Origin: Inquilinus limosus | Lineage (GTDB): Bacteria; Pseudomonadota; Alphaproteobacteria; DSM-16000; Inquilinaceae | Reading direction: 5' to 3' | DNA length: 64,000 nucleotides | NCBI RefSeq assembly: GCF_002195995.1 | Contig: NZ_NHON01000003.1 | Location: forward strand, 1-64,000 | Part shown: positions 8,994 through 16,351 of the stretch, piece after piece | Position numbering within the stretch: the first letter of the stretch is position 1 | Layout of the letters: the number at the start of each line of letters is the position of its first letter | The notes under the pieces: generated by a model | The model's database searches: none | Seen by the model: the letters and a program-made list of their open reading frames with translations, nothing else | What the model was told of the DNA's origin: nothing | Position numbers and translations under genes: made by a program

Positions 8994-9884
8994 TCAGGCC
9001 TTCGCGAGGACGTCGACGATGAAATCGACGAAGGCCCGGACCTTCGGCACCAGATACCGCCGGGTCGGATAGACGACGTAGATCAGGGTCTCGACCTTCG
9101 ACCAGTCGTCCAGCGCAGTCGCGAGGGTTCCGCGGGCGATGTCCTCCGCCACATAGCTGCGGGGCGTGAGGCTGAGGCCGAAGCCGGCGCGCAGCGCGTC
9201 CCGCACCGCGAGGCCCGACCCCACCTTGTAGCGGCCGTCGACAGGAACCCGGACGACCTCGCTGCCCCGCCGGAACTCCCAGTCGTCGGCATGGTCGGAC
9301 AGGGTGAACTGGACGCAGTCGTGACCGCGGAGATCCTCCGGCCGCCGCGGCTTTTCGCGCCGACTGAAATAATCCGGCGAGGCGCAGATGACATGGTCGA
9401 GCGTCATCAGCCTGCGCGCCACCAGGCTGGATTCCTCCAGCCTGTCGCTGCCCCGGATGGCGACGTCGTAGCCCTCCTTGACGATGTCGACCCGGCGGTC
9501 GTCGAGGTTGAGGTCGAGCGACAGCTCCGGATGCCGCGCCAGGAAGGCCGGGATCATCGGCGACAGGGTCAGCAGCGTCAGCGAGACCGGCGCACTCACG
9601 CGCAGCAGGCCGCTCGGCGCGGTCTGCAGGGCCCCGAGCGACCGGTCGGCATCCGCGATGTCGTCGAGGATGCGGCGCACCTGCTGGTAGTAGATCGAGC
9701 CGGCCTCGGTCAGGCTCATCCGGCGCGTGGTGCGGTTCAGGAGCCGCGCCCGGACATGCCGCTCGAGCTCGCCGATGTTCTTGCTGACCGCGGCCGGGGA
9801 CAGCTGCAGGACCTTGCCGGCACTGGCGAAGCTGCCCTGCTCGACCACCGTCCGGAACACACGCAATGCGACCATGTGGTCCAT
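8994..9884 (-). CDS. LysR family transcriptional regulator
   Basis: 296 residues. The N-terminal winged helix-turn-helix (residues about 3-62: LRVFRTVVEQGSFASAGKVL, LSPAAVSKNIGELERHVRAR) is followed by a periplasmic-binding-protein-like effector domain of the CrgA/DmlR type (LSLDLNLDDRRVDIVKEGYD). It is divergent from the EamA transporter gene at 9995, which is the natural first target. The effector cannot be read from the sequence. Confidence 0.9.
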   Translation of the reverse strand: MDHMVALRVFRTVVEQGSFASAGKVLQLSPAAVSKNIGELERHVRARLLNRTTRRMSLTEAGSIYYQQVRRILDDIADADRSLGALQTAPSGLLRVSAPVSLTLLTLSPMIPAFLARHPELSLDLNLDDRRVDIVKEGYDVAIRGSDRLEESSLVARRLMTLDHVICASPDYFSRREKPRRPEDLRGHDCVQFTLSDHADDWEFRRGSEVVRVPVDGRYKVGSGLAVRDALRAGFGLSLTPRSYVAEDIARGTLATALDDWSKVETLIYVVYPTRRYLVPKVRAFVDFIVDVLAKA

Positions 9885-9994
9885 TGTTCACCCCCAGTGG
9901 CGAGTGTCGTCACCATAGCGACCATTATCCTGCAGGAGTGAAGGTAATACGTTACGGGCGAGAGGCAGGGGCCTCGGATGCGCGTGAGGCGGCC
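9885..9994. promoter_or_regulatory. Divergent LysR / EamA promoter region
   Basis: 110 bases between two divergent starts. GTAATACGTTAC (9943-9954) has GTAA/TTAC arms, a weak inverted repeat that could be part of a LysR site. No strong palindrome is present. Confidence 0.3.
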
Positions 9995-10885
9995 GTGACG
10001 ATCTCGATTGCCCAGAAGGATGCGGCGGCGCCCGCCGGCCAGACGGCGGCGATCCTGACGACCGCGATCGCCCCGGCCATCTGGGGCACCACCTACTACG
10101 TCACCACCGAATTCCTGCCGCAGGGGTATCCGCTGACGGTGGCGATGCTGCGCGCCCTGCCGGCCGGGCTGCTGCTCCTGGCCTTCGTCCGCGCCCTGCC
10201 GACCGGCATCTGGTGGGGCCGAGCCTTCATCCTCGGTGCCCTGAACTTCTCGATCTTCTGGGCACTGCTGTTCGTCTCAGCCTATCGCCTGCCGGGCGGG
10301 GTCGCGGCGACGCTCGGCGCGGTCCAGCCCCTGATCGTGATCGCGCTGGCCCGCCTGGTGCTGGGCCGGCCGGTGCGGCCGCTCGCCGTCCTGGCCGGCA
10401 TCGGCGGCATGGCCGGCATCGCGCTGGTCGTGCTGAGGCCCGAGGCGGCGCTCGACCCCGTCGGCATCGCCGCCGGCCTGGCCGGCATCGTCTCGCTGGC
10501 CTGCGGCACCGTCCTGTCGCGGCATTGGCAGCCGCCGGTGTCCTCCCTGACCTTCGCCGCCTGGCAGCTCACGGCCGGCGGCCTGCTCCTGCTTCCGGCC
10601 GCATTGCTGCTCGAACCGGCCCTGCCGGTCCCGACCGCGACCAACCTGATCGGTTTCGCCTGGATCAGCGTGATCGGCGCCGCCGTCACCTATATCTTCT
10701 GGTTCCGGGGATTGGCACGGATCGAGCCGAGCGCCATCGCGTCGCTCGGGCTGCTCAGCCCCCTGGTCGCGACCACGGTGGGCTGGCTGCTCCTGAACCA
10801 GAGCCTGACGCCGCTGCAGTTCGGCGGCTTCTTCCTGGCGATCATCAGCCTCTGGCTGAGCCAGCGGGCCGCCATGACCCGCTAG
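9995..10885 (+). CDS. EamA/DMT family transporter
   Basis: About 296 residues with ten predicted membrane segments in two EamA repeats (GTTYYVTTEFLPQGYPLTVA in the first; ISVIGAAVTYIFWFRGLARI in the second). The family exports or imports amino acids, metabolites or drugs across the inner membrane by a drug/metabolite-transporter fold. I chose the GTG at 9995 because GAGG lies 6 bases before it and the first membrane helix follows after a short polar lead; earlier in-frame starts run into the LysR gene. Paired with a divergent LysR regulator. Substrate unknown. Confidence 0.85.
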   Translation: MTISIAQKDAAAPAGQTAAILTTAIAPAIWGTTYYVTTEFLPQGYPLTVAMLRALPAGLLLLAFVRALPTGIWWGRAFILGALNFSIFWALLFVSAYRLPGGVAATLGAVQPLIVIALARLVLGRPVRPLAVLAGIGGMAGIALVVLRPEAALDPVGIAAGLAGIVSLACGTVLSRHWQPPVSSLTFAAWQLTAGGLLLLPAALLLEPALPVPTATNLIGFAWISVIGAAVTYIFWFRGLARIEPSAIASLGLLSPLVATTVGWLLLNQSLTPLQFGGFFLAIISLWLSQRAAMTR

Positions 10886-10898
10886 GCCGCCCGCCGGA

Positions 10899-11570
10899 TC
10901 AGGGGCAGCGGATCGCGGACAGGCCGCCGTGCCCCTCCTCCGCCACCGGCTCGAACGCCCCGGTCTCCGGGTTGCGCACCAGAAGCCGGCCGGTGGCGAC
11001 ACCGAAATAGGCGCCATGCAGTTGCAGCTTGCCGCGCCCGACCAGGATCGAGACGCAGGGGAAGGTCATCAGATTGCGCAGGCTGAGCTCGACCGAGGCG
11101 AATTCGAGCCGGCGCAGGTAGAGGTCGCCGTCCTCCGCCTTGCGGGGGCCGAGGCCCTCCGCCGCCGGGGCGATCTGCGACATCCAGCGGCCGATGAAGT
11201 CGCCGGGCGACAGCGGCTCCTGCTCATCGGCGAAGGCACGGATGCCGCCGCAATGGGCATGGCCCAGCACCACGATGTGCTTCACCCGCAGCGCCTGCAC
11301 CCCAAACTCCAGCGCGGCGCTGGTGCCGTGTTGGGTCTCCCGGTCGGGCTCATAGGGCGGCACCAGGTTGGCGACGTTGCGCACCACCAGCAGCTCGCCC
11401 GGCGCGGCGTCGAAGATGACCTCGGGCGACACCCGGGAGTCGACACAGCCGATGACCATGATCTCGGGCTTCTGCCCGGCCTCGGCCAGCATCTCGTAGC
11501 GGTTGCGCTCCGCAGCGAACCGGCCGCTGAGAAAGGCGCGATATCCGTCGGTAAGCCGTTCGGGAAACAT
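10899..11570 (-). CDS. Beta-class carbonic anhydrase
   Basis: 223 residues, typical length for the bacterial beta class. Zinc and catalytic residues are visible: C42, D44 and R46 in CVDSR, and H104 and C107 in HAHCGG. It interconverts CO2 and bicarbonate in the cytoplasm. The ATG at 11570 is preceded by GAGAG; the in-frame extension to 11630 adds residues without family character. It is divergent from the fbpCAB iron operon and convergent with the EamA gene, with no evident functional link to either. Confidence 0.92.
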   Translation of the reverse strand: MFPERLTDGYRAFLSGRFAAERNRYEMLAEAGQKPEIMVIGCVDSRVSPEVIFDAAPGELLVVRNVANLVPPYEPDRETQHGTSAALEFGVQALRVKHIVVLGHAHCGGIRAFADEQEPLSPGDFIGRWMSQIAPAAEGLGPRKAEDGDLYLRRLEFASVELSLRNLMTFPCVSILVGRGKLQLHGAYFGVATGRLLVRNPETGAFEPVAEEGHGGLSAIRCP

Positions 11571-11741
11571 GGCTGCTCTCACATCCACCTCGCCGCGACA
11601 AGGAATGCGGCAGAAGCGTGGCAATAGCAAACGGCGCCGCCCGCGCCAATACGGGCGTGCCGGCGGGATCGCGGTTGGATCGGTGGCGGCTCTGCTCTAA
11701 GCAGGCGGAGTCGCTGTCGAAGGCCGGGATCGGGGGACGGA

Positions 11742-12776
11742 ATGCTGACGCTGGAGCGCATCTGCCGGAGCTTCGGCACCGTCCGCGCGCTGGACGACGT
11801 GTCGCTGTCGATCGGGCACGGCGAGATCGTGTGCCTGGTCGGCCGGTCCGGCTGCGGCAAGTCCTCGCTGCTGCGGATCATCGCCGGGGTCGACGCGCCG
11901 GACAGCGGCCGGATCCTGCTGGACGGCGCGGAGCTGGCCGGGCCGGGCGGCTTCGTCGAGCCGGAGGACCGCAACATCGGCTTCATGTTCCAGGACTACG
12001 CGCTGTTCCCGCATCTGACGGTCGAGGAGAACGTGGCCTTCGGCCTGAAGCGGCTGCCACGGGACCAGGCCCGCGCCCGGGCGGCGGAGGTGATCGACCG
12101 CATCGGCATCACGACGCTGGCCGGCCGACATCCGCACACCCTGTCGGGCGGCGAGCAGCAGCGCGTGGCGCTCGCGCGCGCCCTGGCGCCGAAGCCGGTG
12201 ATCCTGCTGATGGACGAGCCGTTCTCCAATCTCGACCGCGGCCTGCGCGAGCAGGTGCGGGAGGAGACCATCGCGACGCTGCGCGGCCTCGGGACCACGG
12301 CGATCATGGTCACGCACGACCCGGAGGAGGCCCTGTCGGCCGGCGACCGGGTGGTGCTGATGCAGAAGGGCCGGATCGTCCAGGCCGGGACCGGCTATGA
12401 GATCTACGACCACCCCGCCTCGCTCTACGCCGCCGAGTTCCTGTGCCCCCTGAACCGGATCGCCGGCACCGTCCGCGCCGGCCGGGTGGAGACGCCGCTG
12501 GGCGCCTTCCCGGCCCCGCCCGGCCTGCCGGAGGGCGTCGCCGCCCTGGCCTGCATCCGGCCGCAGGCCCTGTCGCTGGTCCGGCCGGGCGAAGGCCTGC
12601 CGGGCGTCATCATGGCCTGCTCCCTGCTCGGCGAGATCGAGCAGCTGACGATCCGGGCGGAGGGCATCCCCGGCCCGCTGCGCCTGCGCACGACCGGCCG
12701 GATCCAGGCGAAGCCGGGCGAAACGGTGGCGGTGGCGACCGATCCGGCCGGCGTCCTGGTGTTCCCCGCGGACTGA
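11742..12776 (+). CDS. fbpC: Ferric iron ABC transporter ATP-binding protein
   Basis: 344 residues. Walker A GRSGCGKSS (about residue 36), signature LSGGEQQR, Walker B VILLMDEP and the switch H in VTHD are intact. A C-terminal TOBE-like regulatory region (about 240-344) places it in the FbpC/PotA group. With fbpA and fbpB downstream it forms a complete importer powered by ATP at the inner membrane. GGGACGGA precedes the ATG. The iron assignment rests on the binding protein next door. Confidence 0.88.
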   Translation: MLTLERICRSFGTVRALDDVSLSIGHGEIVCLVGRSGCGKSSLLRIIAGVDAPDSGRILLDGAELAGPGGFVEPEDRNIGFMFQDYALFPHLTVEENVAFGLKRLPRDQARARAAEVIDRIGITTLAGRHPHTLSGGEQQRVALARALAPKPVILLMDEPFSNLDRGLREQVREETIATLRGLGTTAIMVTHDPEEALSAGDRVVLMQKGRIVQAGTGYEIYDHPASLYAAEFLCPLNRIAGTVRAGRVETPLGAFPAPPGLPEGVAALACIRPQALSLVRPGEGLPGVIMACSLLGEIEQLTIRAEGIPGPLRLRTTGRIQAKPGETVAVATDPAGVLVFPAD

Positions 12777-12894
12777 GGCGGAATGCCACTGCCGAGCGAA
12801 GCGGCTTGACGGCGCGGATTCATCTATGATGGAGCAAATGCGTCTCGATTGCAGCCGATCGGCCGCAACGGGTCACAGAAGGGGGTTTCGCATC

Positions 12895-13917
12895 ATGAAG
12901 GACGTCTCCGGGTTCAAGCTGGCGCTTCTGGCCGGCGCCGCCGTGATCGGCACCGCCGGCACCGCCGCGGCCGACATCAACATCTACACGACGCGGGAGC
13001 CGGGGCTGATCCAGCCACTGCTCGACGCCTACACCGCCAAGAGCGGCGTCAAGGTCAACACCGTCTTCCTGAAGGACGGGCTGGCCGAGCGCGTCGCCGC
13101 CGAGGGGCAGAGCTCGCCCGCCGACCTGCTGATGGCGGTCGACGCCGGCAACCTGGCCGATCTGGTGGACAAGGGCGTGACCCAGGCCATCGAGTCCAGC
13201 GTCCTCACCGCCGCGGTGCCGGCGCAGCTGCGCGACCCGAACAACCATTGGGTCTCACTGTCGATGCGGGCCCGGGTGCTGTACGCGCACAAGGACCTGG
13301 ACCTGACCGCCTTCACCTATGAGGACCTGTCCGACCCGAAATGGAAGGGCAAGGTCTGCATCCGGTCCGGCCAGCACCCGTACAACACGGCGCTGTTCGC
13401 GGATTACCTCGCGCATTACGGCGCCGAGAAGACGGAGGCCTGGCTGACCGGCGTGAAGGCCAACCTGGCCCGCAAGGCCGGCGGCGGCGACCGCGACGTG
13501 GCCAAGGACATCCTCGGCGGCATCTGCGACATCGGCATCGCCAATTCCTACTATGTCGGGCTGATGCGCTCCGGCAAGGGCGGCGAGGAGCAGGTCGCCT
13601 GGGGCAATGCGATCAAGGTGCTGCTGCCGACCTTCGAGAATGGCGGCACCCAGGTGAATGTCAGCGGCGCGGCGCTGGCCAAGCATTCGCCGAACAAGGC
13701 CGAGGCGGTGAAGCTGCTGGAATACCTCGTCTCCGACGAGGCCCAGAAGATCTACGCCGAGGCCAATTTCGAGTACCCGGTGAAGGCCGGCGCACAGGCC
13801 GACCCGATCATCGCCTCCTTCGGCGCGCTGAAGGTCGATTCCGTGCCGCTGACCGAGATCGTCAAGCACCGCAAGCAGGCCAGCGAGCTGGCCGAGAAGG
13901 TCGGTTTCGACGGCTGA
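12895..13917 (+). CDS. fbpA: Iron(III)-binding periplasmic protein of the FbpA/FutA type
   Basis: 340 residues with a signal peptide (KLALLAGAAVIGTAGTAAA). The fold signature INIYTTREPGLIQPLLDAY and the tyrosine pair in ANSYYVGLM, which supply iron ligands in this family, support Fe3+ binding. The ATG at 12895 lies about 10 bases after AGAAGGGGG; an earlier in-frame ATG at 12826 would spoil the signal peptide. The 118-base gap after fbpC suggests a secondary promoter is possible. A stable hairpin follows the stop codon (13926-13951). Confidence 0.9.
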   Translation: MKDVSGFKLALLAGAAVIGTAGTAAADINIYTTREPGLIQPLLDAYTAKSGVKVNTVFLKDGLAERVAAEGQSSPADLLMAVDAGNLADLVDKGVTQAIESSVLTAAVPAQLRDPNNHWVSLSMRARVLYAHKDLDLTAFTYEDLSDPKWKGKVCIRSGQHPYNTALFADYLAHYGAEKTEAWLTGVKANLARKAGGGDRDVAKDILGGICDIGIANSYYVGLMRSGKGGEEQVAWGNAIKVLLPTFENGGTQVNVSGAALAKHSPNKAEAVKLLEYLVSDEAQKIYAEANFEYPVKAGAQADPIIASFGALKVDSVPLTEIVKHRKQASELAEKVGFDG

Positions 13918-13925
13918 TGAAGGAT

Positions 13926-13951
13926 CCGGGCGCGGCGAGATCCGCGCCCGG
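13926..13951 (+). terminator. Intercistronic hairpin between fbpA and fbpB
   Basis: Two perfect 10-base arms (CCGGGCGCGG at 13926-13935, its complement at 13942-13951) enclose a six-base loop. No T-run follows, and fbpB starts 12 bases later. It is more likely an mRNA-stabilising or attenuating stem that keeps the binding protein more abundant than the permease. Confidence 0.65.
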
Positions 13952-13963
13952 CCTCCGACGAGA

Positions 13964-15640
13964 ATGACGCAAGCCGTCCTGCAGCATGCCCCTGCCCTGA
14001 CTGTCGCCCGGCGCGCGCCGGGACGGCGCTGGCTGTCCGCCGCCGCGATCATCGGCGGGCTGGTGGCCCTGCCGGTCCTGGCCCTGGCCTGGGAGGCGCT
14101 GCAGGGCTCCACGGGTCTGTGGCCGCATCTCCTCGCCTATGTGCTGCCGCCGGCCCTGGGCCAGACGGCGCTGCTGCTGCTCGGCGTCGGCCTCATGGTC
14201 ACGGCGCTCGGCACCTCCACCGCCTGGCTGGTCACGGCGTACGACTTCCCCGGCCGGCGCCAGCTGGAATGGGCGCTGCTGCTGCCGCTGGCGGTGCCGA
14301 CCTACATCATCGCCTACGCCTATCTCGACATCCTGCACCCGCTCGGCGTGGTGCAGGGCGCGATCCGGGGCCTGCTGGGCTATTCCGGCCCGCGCGAGTT
14401 CCGGCTGCCCGACCTCCGGTCGATGACCGGCTGCATCGTGCTGCTGGGCTTCGTGCTGTACCCCTATGTCTACATCACCACCCGGGCGATGTTCCTGACC
14501 CAGGCGGCCAACCTGGTCGAGGTGTCGCGCACGCTCGGCACCCGGCGCGGCCAGGTGTTCCGGCGGGTGGCGCTGCCGCTGGCGCGGCCGGCCATCGCCG
14601 TCGGCGTCAGCCTGGCCCTGATGGAGACGCTGAACGACATCGGCGCGTCGGAGTTCCTGGGGGTCCGGTCGCTGACCATCTCGGTCTACACCACCTGGGT
14701 GACGCGCTCGGACCTGCCCGGCGCGGCGCAGATCGCGCTGGCCATGCTGGTCCTGGTGGTCGCGCTGGTGGCGATGGAGCGCTGGGCCCGCCGCCGGCAG
14801 CGCTACTGGACCGCGGCGCAGCGATCGCGCGCCTTCACGCCGCACCGCCTCGCCCCCCTGCCCGGCCTCGCAGCGCTGGCTCTCGGCCTGGTTCCGGTCC
14901 TGATCGGCTTCGCCGCCCCGGCGCTGTACCTCGCGGTCGAGGCCTGGAAACGGTTCCGCTTCAACGGGATCTCCGACCGGCTGCTGTCCGAGGCGGTCAA
15001 CACGGTGGCCCTGGCGGCGATCGCCACGGCCGCCGTGCTGCTGTGCGGCGTGGTCGTCGCCTACACCGCGCGGTCGCGGCCGGGTCGGGTCGCGGCGGCG
15101 CTGCAGCGCCTGTCGACCCTCGGCTACGCCATGCCGGGCACGGTGATCGCCATCGGCATCCTGGTGCCGGTCGCCGCCCTCGACCAGGCGATCGACCGGG
15201 CGGCGGGCGCCTGGCTCGGTGTCTCCACCGGGCTGCTGCTGATCGGGTCGGGGGCAGCCCTGGTCTACGCCTATGCCGCCCGATTCCTGGCGATCTCCAC
15301 CGGCGCGGTCGAGGCCGGCTTCAGCCGCATCCCGCACTCCTTCGACCAGGCGTCGCGCAGCCTGGGGCAGACCGTGACCGGCACCTTCCGGCACGTCCAC
15401 CTGCCGCTGTCCAAGGCGGCGCTGGCCGCCGCCGGGCTGCTGGTCTTCGTCGACTGCATGAAGGAGCTGCCGGCGACCCTGCTGCTGCGCCCGCTCAATG
15501 TCGAGACGCTGGCCACGCATCTCTACGGCGAGGCGGCGCGCGGCACCTATGAGGAGGCGGCGATCGCCGCCCTCGTCATCGTCCTGGTCGGCATCCTGCC
15601 GGTGGTGCTGCTGGCCCGGGTCGGACGACCAGATTCGTAG
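13964..15640 (+). CDS. fbpB: Iron(III) ABC transporter permease, fused double domain
   Basis: 558 residues with about twelve membrane segments. Two permease halves each carry an EAA-type loop contacting the ATPase (EVSRTLGTRRGQVFRRVALP near residue 186; DQASRSLGQTVTGTFRHVHLP near residue 462). This two-in-one permease is the rule for Fbp/Sfu/Fut iron importers. It closes the operon. The start is an ATG at 13964; the gene ends 21 bases from the convergent vapC gene. Confidence 0.9.
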   Translation: MTQAVLQHAPALTVARRAPGRRWLSAAAIIGGLVALPVLALAWEALQGSTGLWPHLLAYVLPPALGQTALLLLGVGLMVTALGTSTAWLVTAYDFPGRRQLEWALLLPLAVPTYIIAYAYLDILHPLGVVQGAIRGLLGYSGPREFRLPDLRSMTGCIVLLGFVLYPYVYITTRAMFLTQAANLVEVSRTLGTRRGQVFRRVALPLARPAIAVGVSLALMETLNDIGASEFLGVRSLTISVYTTWVTRSDLPGAAQIALAMLVLVVALVAMERWARRRQRYWTAAQRSRAFTPHRLAPLPGLAALALGLVPVLIGFAAPALYLAVEAWKRFRFNGISDRLLSEAVNTVALAAIATAAVLLCGVVVAYTARSRPGRVAAALQRLSTLGYAMPGTVIAIGILVPVAALDQAIDRAAGAWLGVSTGLLLIGSGAALVYAYAARFLAISTGAVEAGFSRIPHSFDQASRSLGQTVTGTFRHVHLPLSKAALAAAGLLVFVDCMKELPATLLLRPLNVETLATHLYGEAARGTYEEAAIAALVIVLVGILPVVLLARVGRPDS

Positions 15641-15661
15641 CGCGATGCCGATGCGCCGCCG

Positions 15662-16060
15662 TCAGGCCGTCTCGATATCGGTCTGCCGGAAGTCATCGCC
15701 CTTGCAGAGGACCGGTACATGGCGGGCCTTGGCGCAGGCATAGGCGAAGCAATCGCCCAGGTTCAACTGGGCGGGATGGCCGCGGCCCTTGCCATAGCGA
15801 TCGAAGGCCTTGAGGGCCAGGCCGGCATCGCCATCGGAAATGGCGACGACGCCGATGCCGGCCATTCCCAGAAATGCCCGAACCTCCTCCTGCACCTCCT
15901 CGACCCCGACCTGCCGCTTGCGGCAGATCCCGAGAACGGCTTCGAAGATCGCGATCGGCGATGTGATGGGCTCGGCCCCGGCTTCCAGCCGGTCAGCCAG
16001 CCCATCGGCGTCGCTTTCCCGCGTCAGAATGGCGACAATGGCCGAGGCGTCGACGAACAT
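15662..16060 (-). CDS. vapC: VapC-type PIN-domain ribonuclease toxin
   Basis: 132 residues, normal VapC length. Acidic PIN residues are present: D4 in MFVDASAIVA, E near 40 in AIFEAVLG, and D in LNLGDCFAYA followed by the late D in CKGDDF. VapC toxins cleave RNA in the cytoplasm using a divalent metal and are held inactive by VapB. The start codon overlaps the vapB stop by one base (TGATG), so translation is coupled. Confidence 0.9.
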   Translation of the reverse strand: MFVDASAIVAILTRESDADGLADRLEAGAEPITSPIAIFEAVLGICRKRQVGVEEVQEEVRAFLGMAGIGVVAISDGDAGLALKAFDRYGKGRGHPAQLNLGDCFAYACAKARHVPVLCKGDDFRQTDIETA

Positions 16061-16299
16061 CAGGCGTCACCGCTGAGATCGTCATAGAACGCTTTATCGG
16101 CCTCGAACCCGGTGGCCGGCCTGGCGGCAATACGATCCTGGATCGGACGCAGCCTTTCGCGCAGCGGCGTGATCTTCTCGGCGCGGCGAAGCTCATTTTC
16201 GACCGCGAGCCGAACGGCTTCGGTCAGCCCGATCTTCTTGCGCGCGGCAAGCTCACGAACGAGCCGGTCGGTGTGTTCGTCCCGTATGCTGAGCGGCAT
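16060..16299 (-). CDS. vapB: VapB-type antitoxin (Rv0623/PSK family)
   Basis: 79 residues. The N-terminus (MPLSIRDEHTDRLVRELAAR, then KIGLTEAVRLAVENEL) is a ribbon-helix-helix DNA-binding domain; the C-terminus, which should wrap VapC, is FEADKAFYDDLSGDA. Upstream lies a perfect 13-base inverted repeat (16310-16346), a likely autoregulatory operator. The gene lies directly downstream of the RACo-type activase gene on the same strand. Confidence 0.88.
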   Translation of the reverse strand: MPLSIRDEHTDRLVRELAARKKIGLTEAVRLAVENELRRAEKITPLRERLRPIQDRIAARPATGFEADKAFYDDLSGDA

Positions 16300-16309
16300 G
16301 GCAGCCTCC

Positions 16310-16346
16310 GTATATACATCAAGATAGTCTGTATTGATGTATATAC
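16310..16346. promoter_or_regulatory. Perfect inverted repeat upstream of vapBC
   Basis: GTATATACATCAA at 16310-16322 and its exact complement at 16334-16346 flank 11 bases. The repeat starts 11 bases upstream of the vapB ATG and ends 5 bases past the stop of the activase gene. It is far more AT-rich than its surroundings. VapBC complexes bind such repeats to repress themselves. In RNA from the upstream gene it would fold into a 13-bp stem. Confidence 0.75.
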
Positions 16347-16351
16347 AAGGA

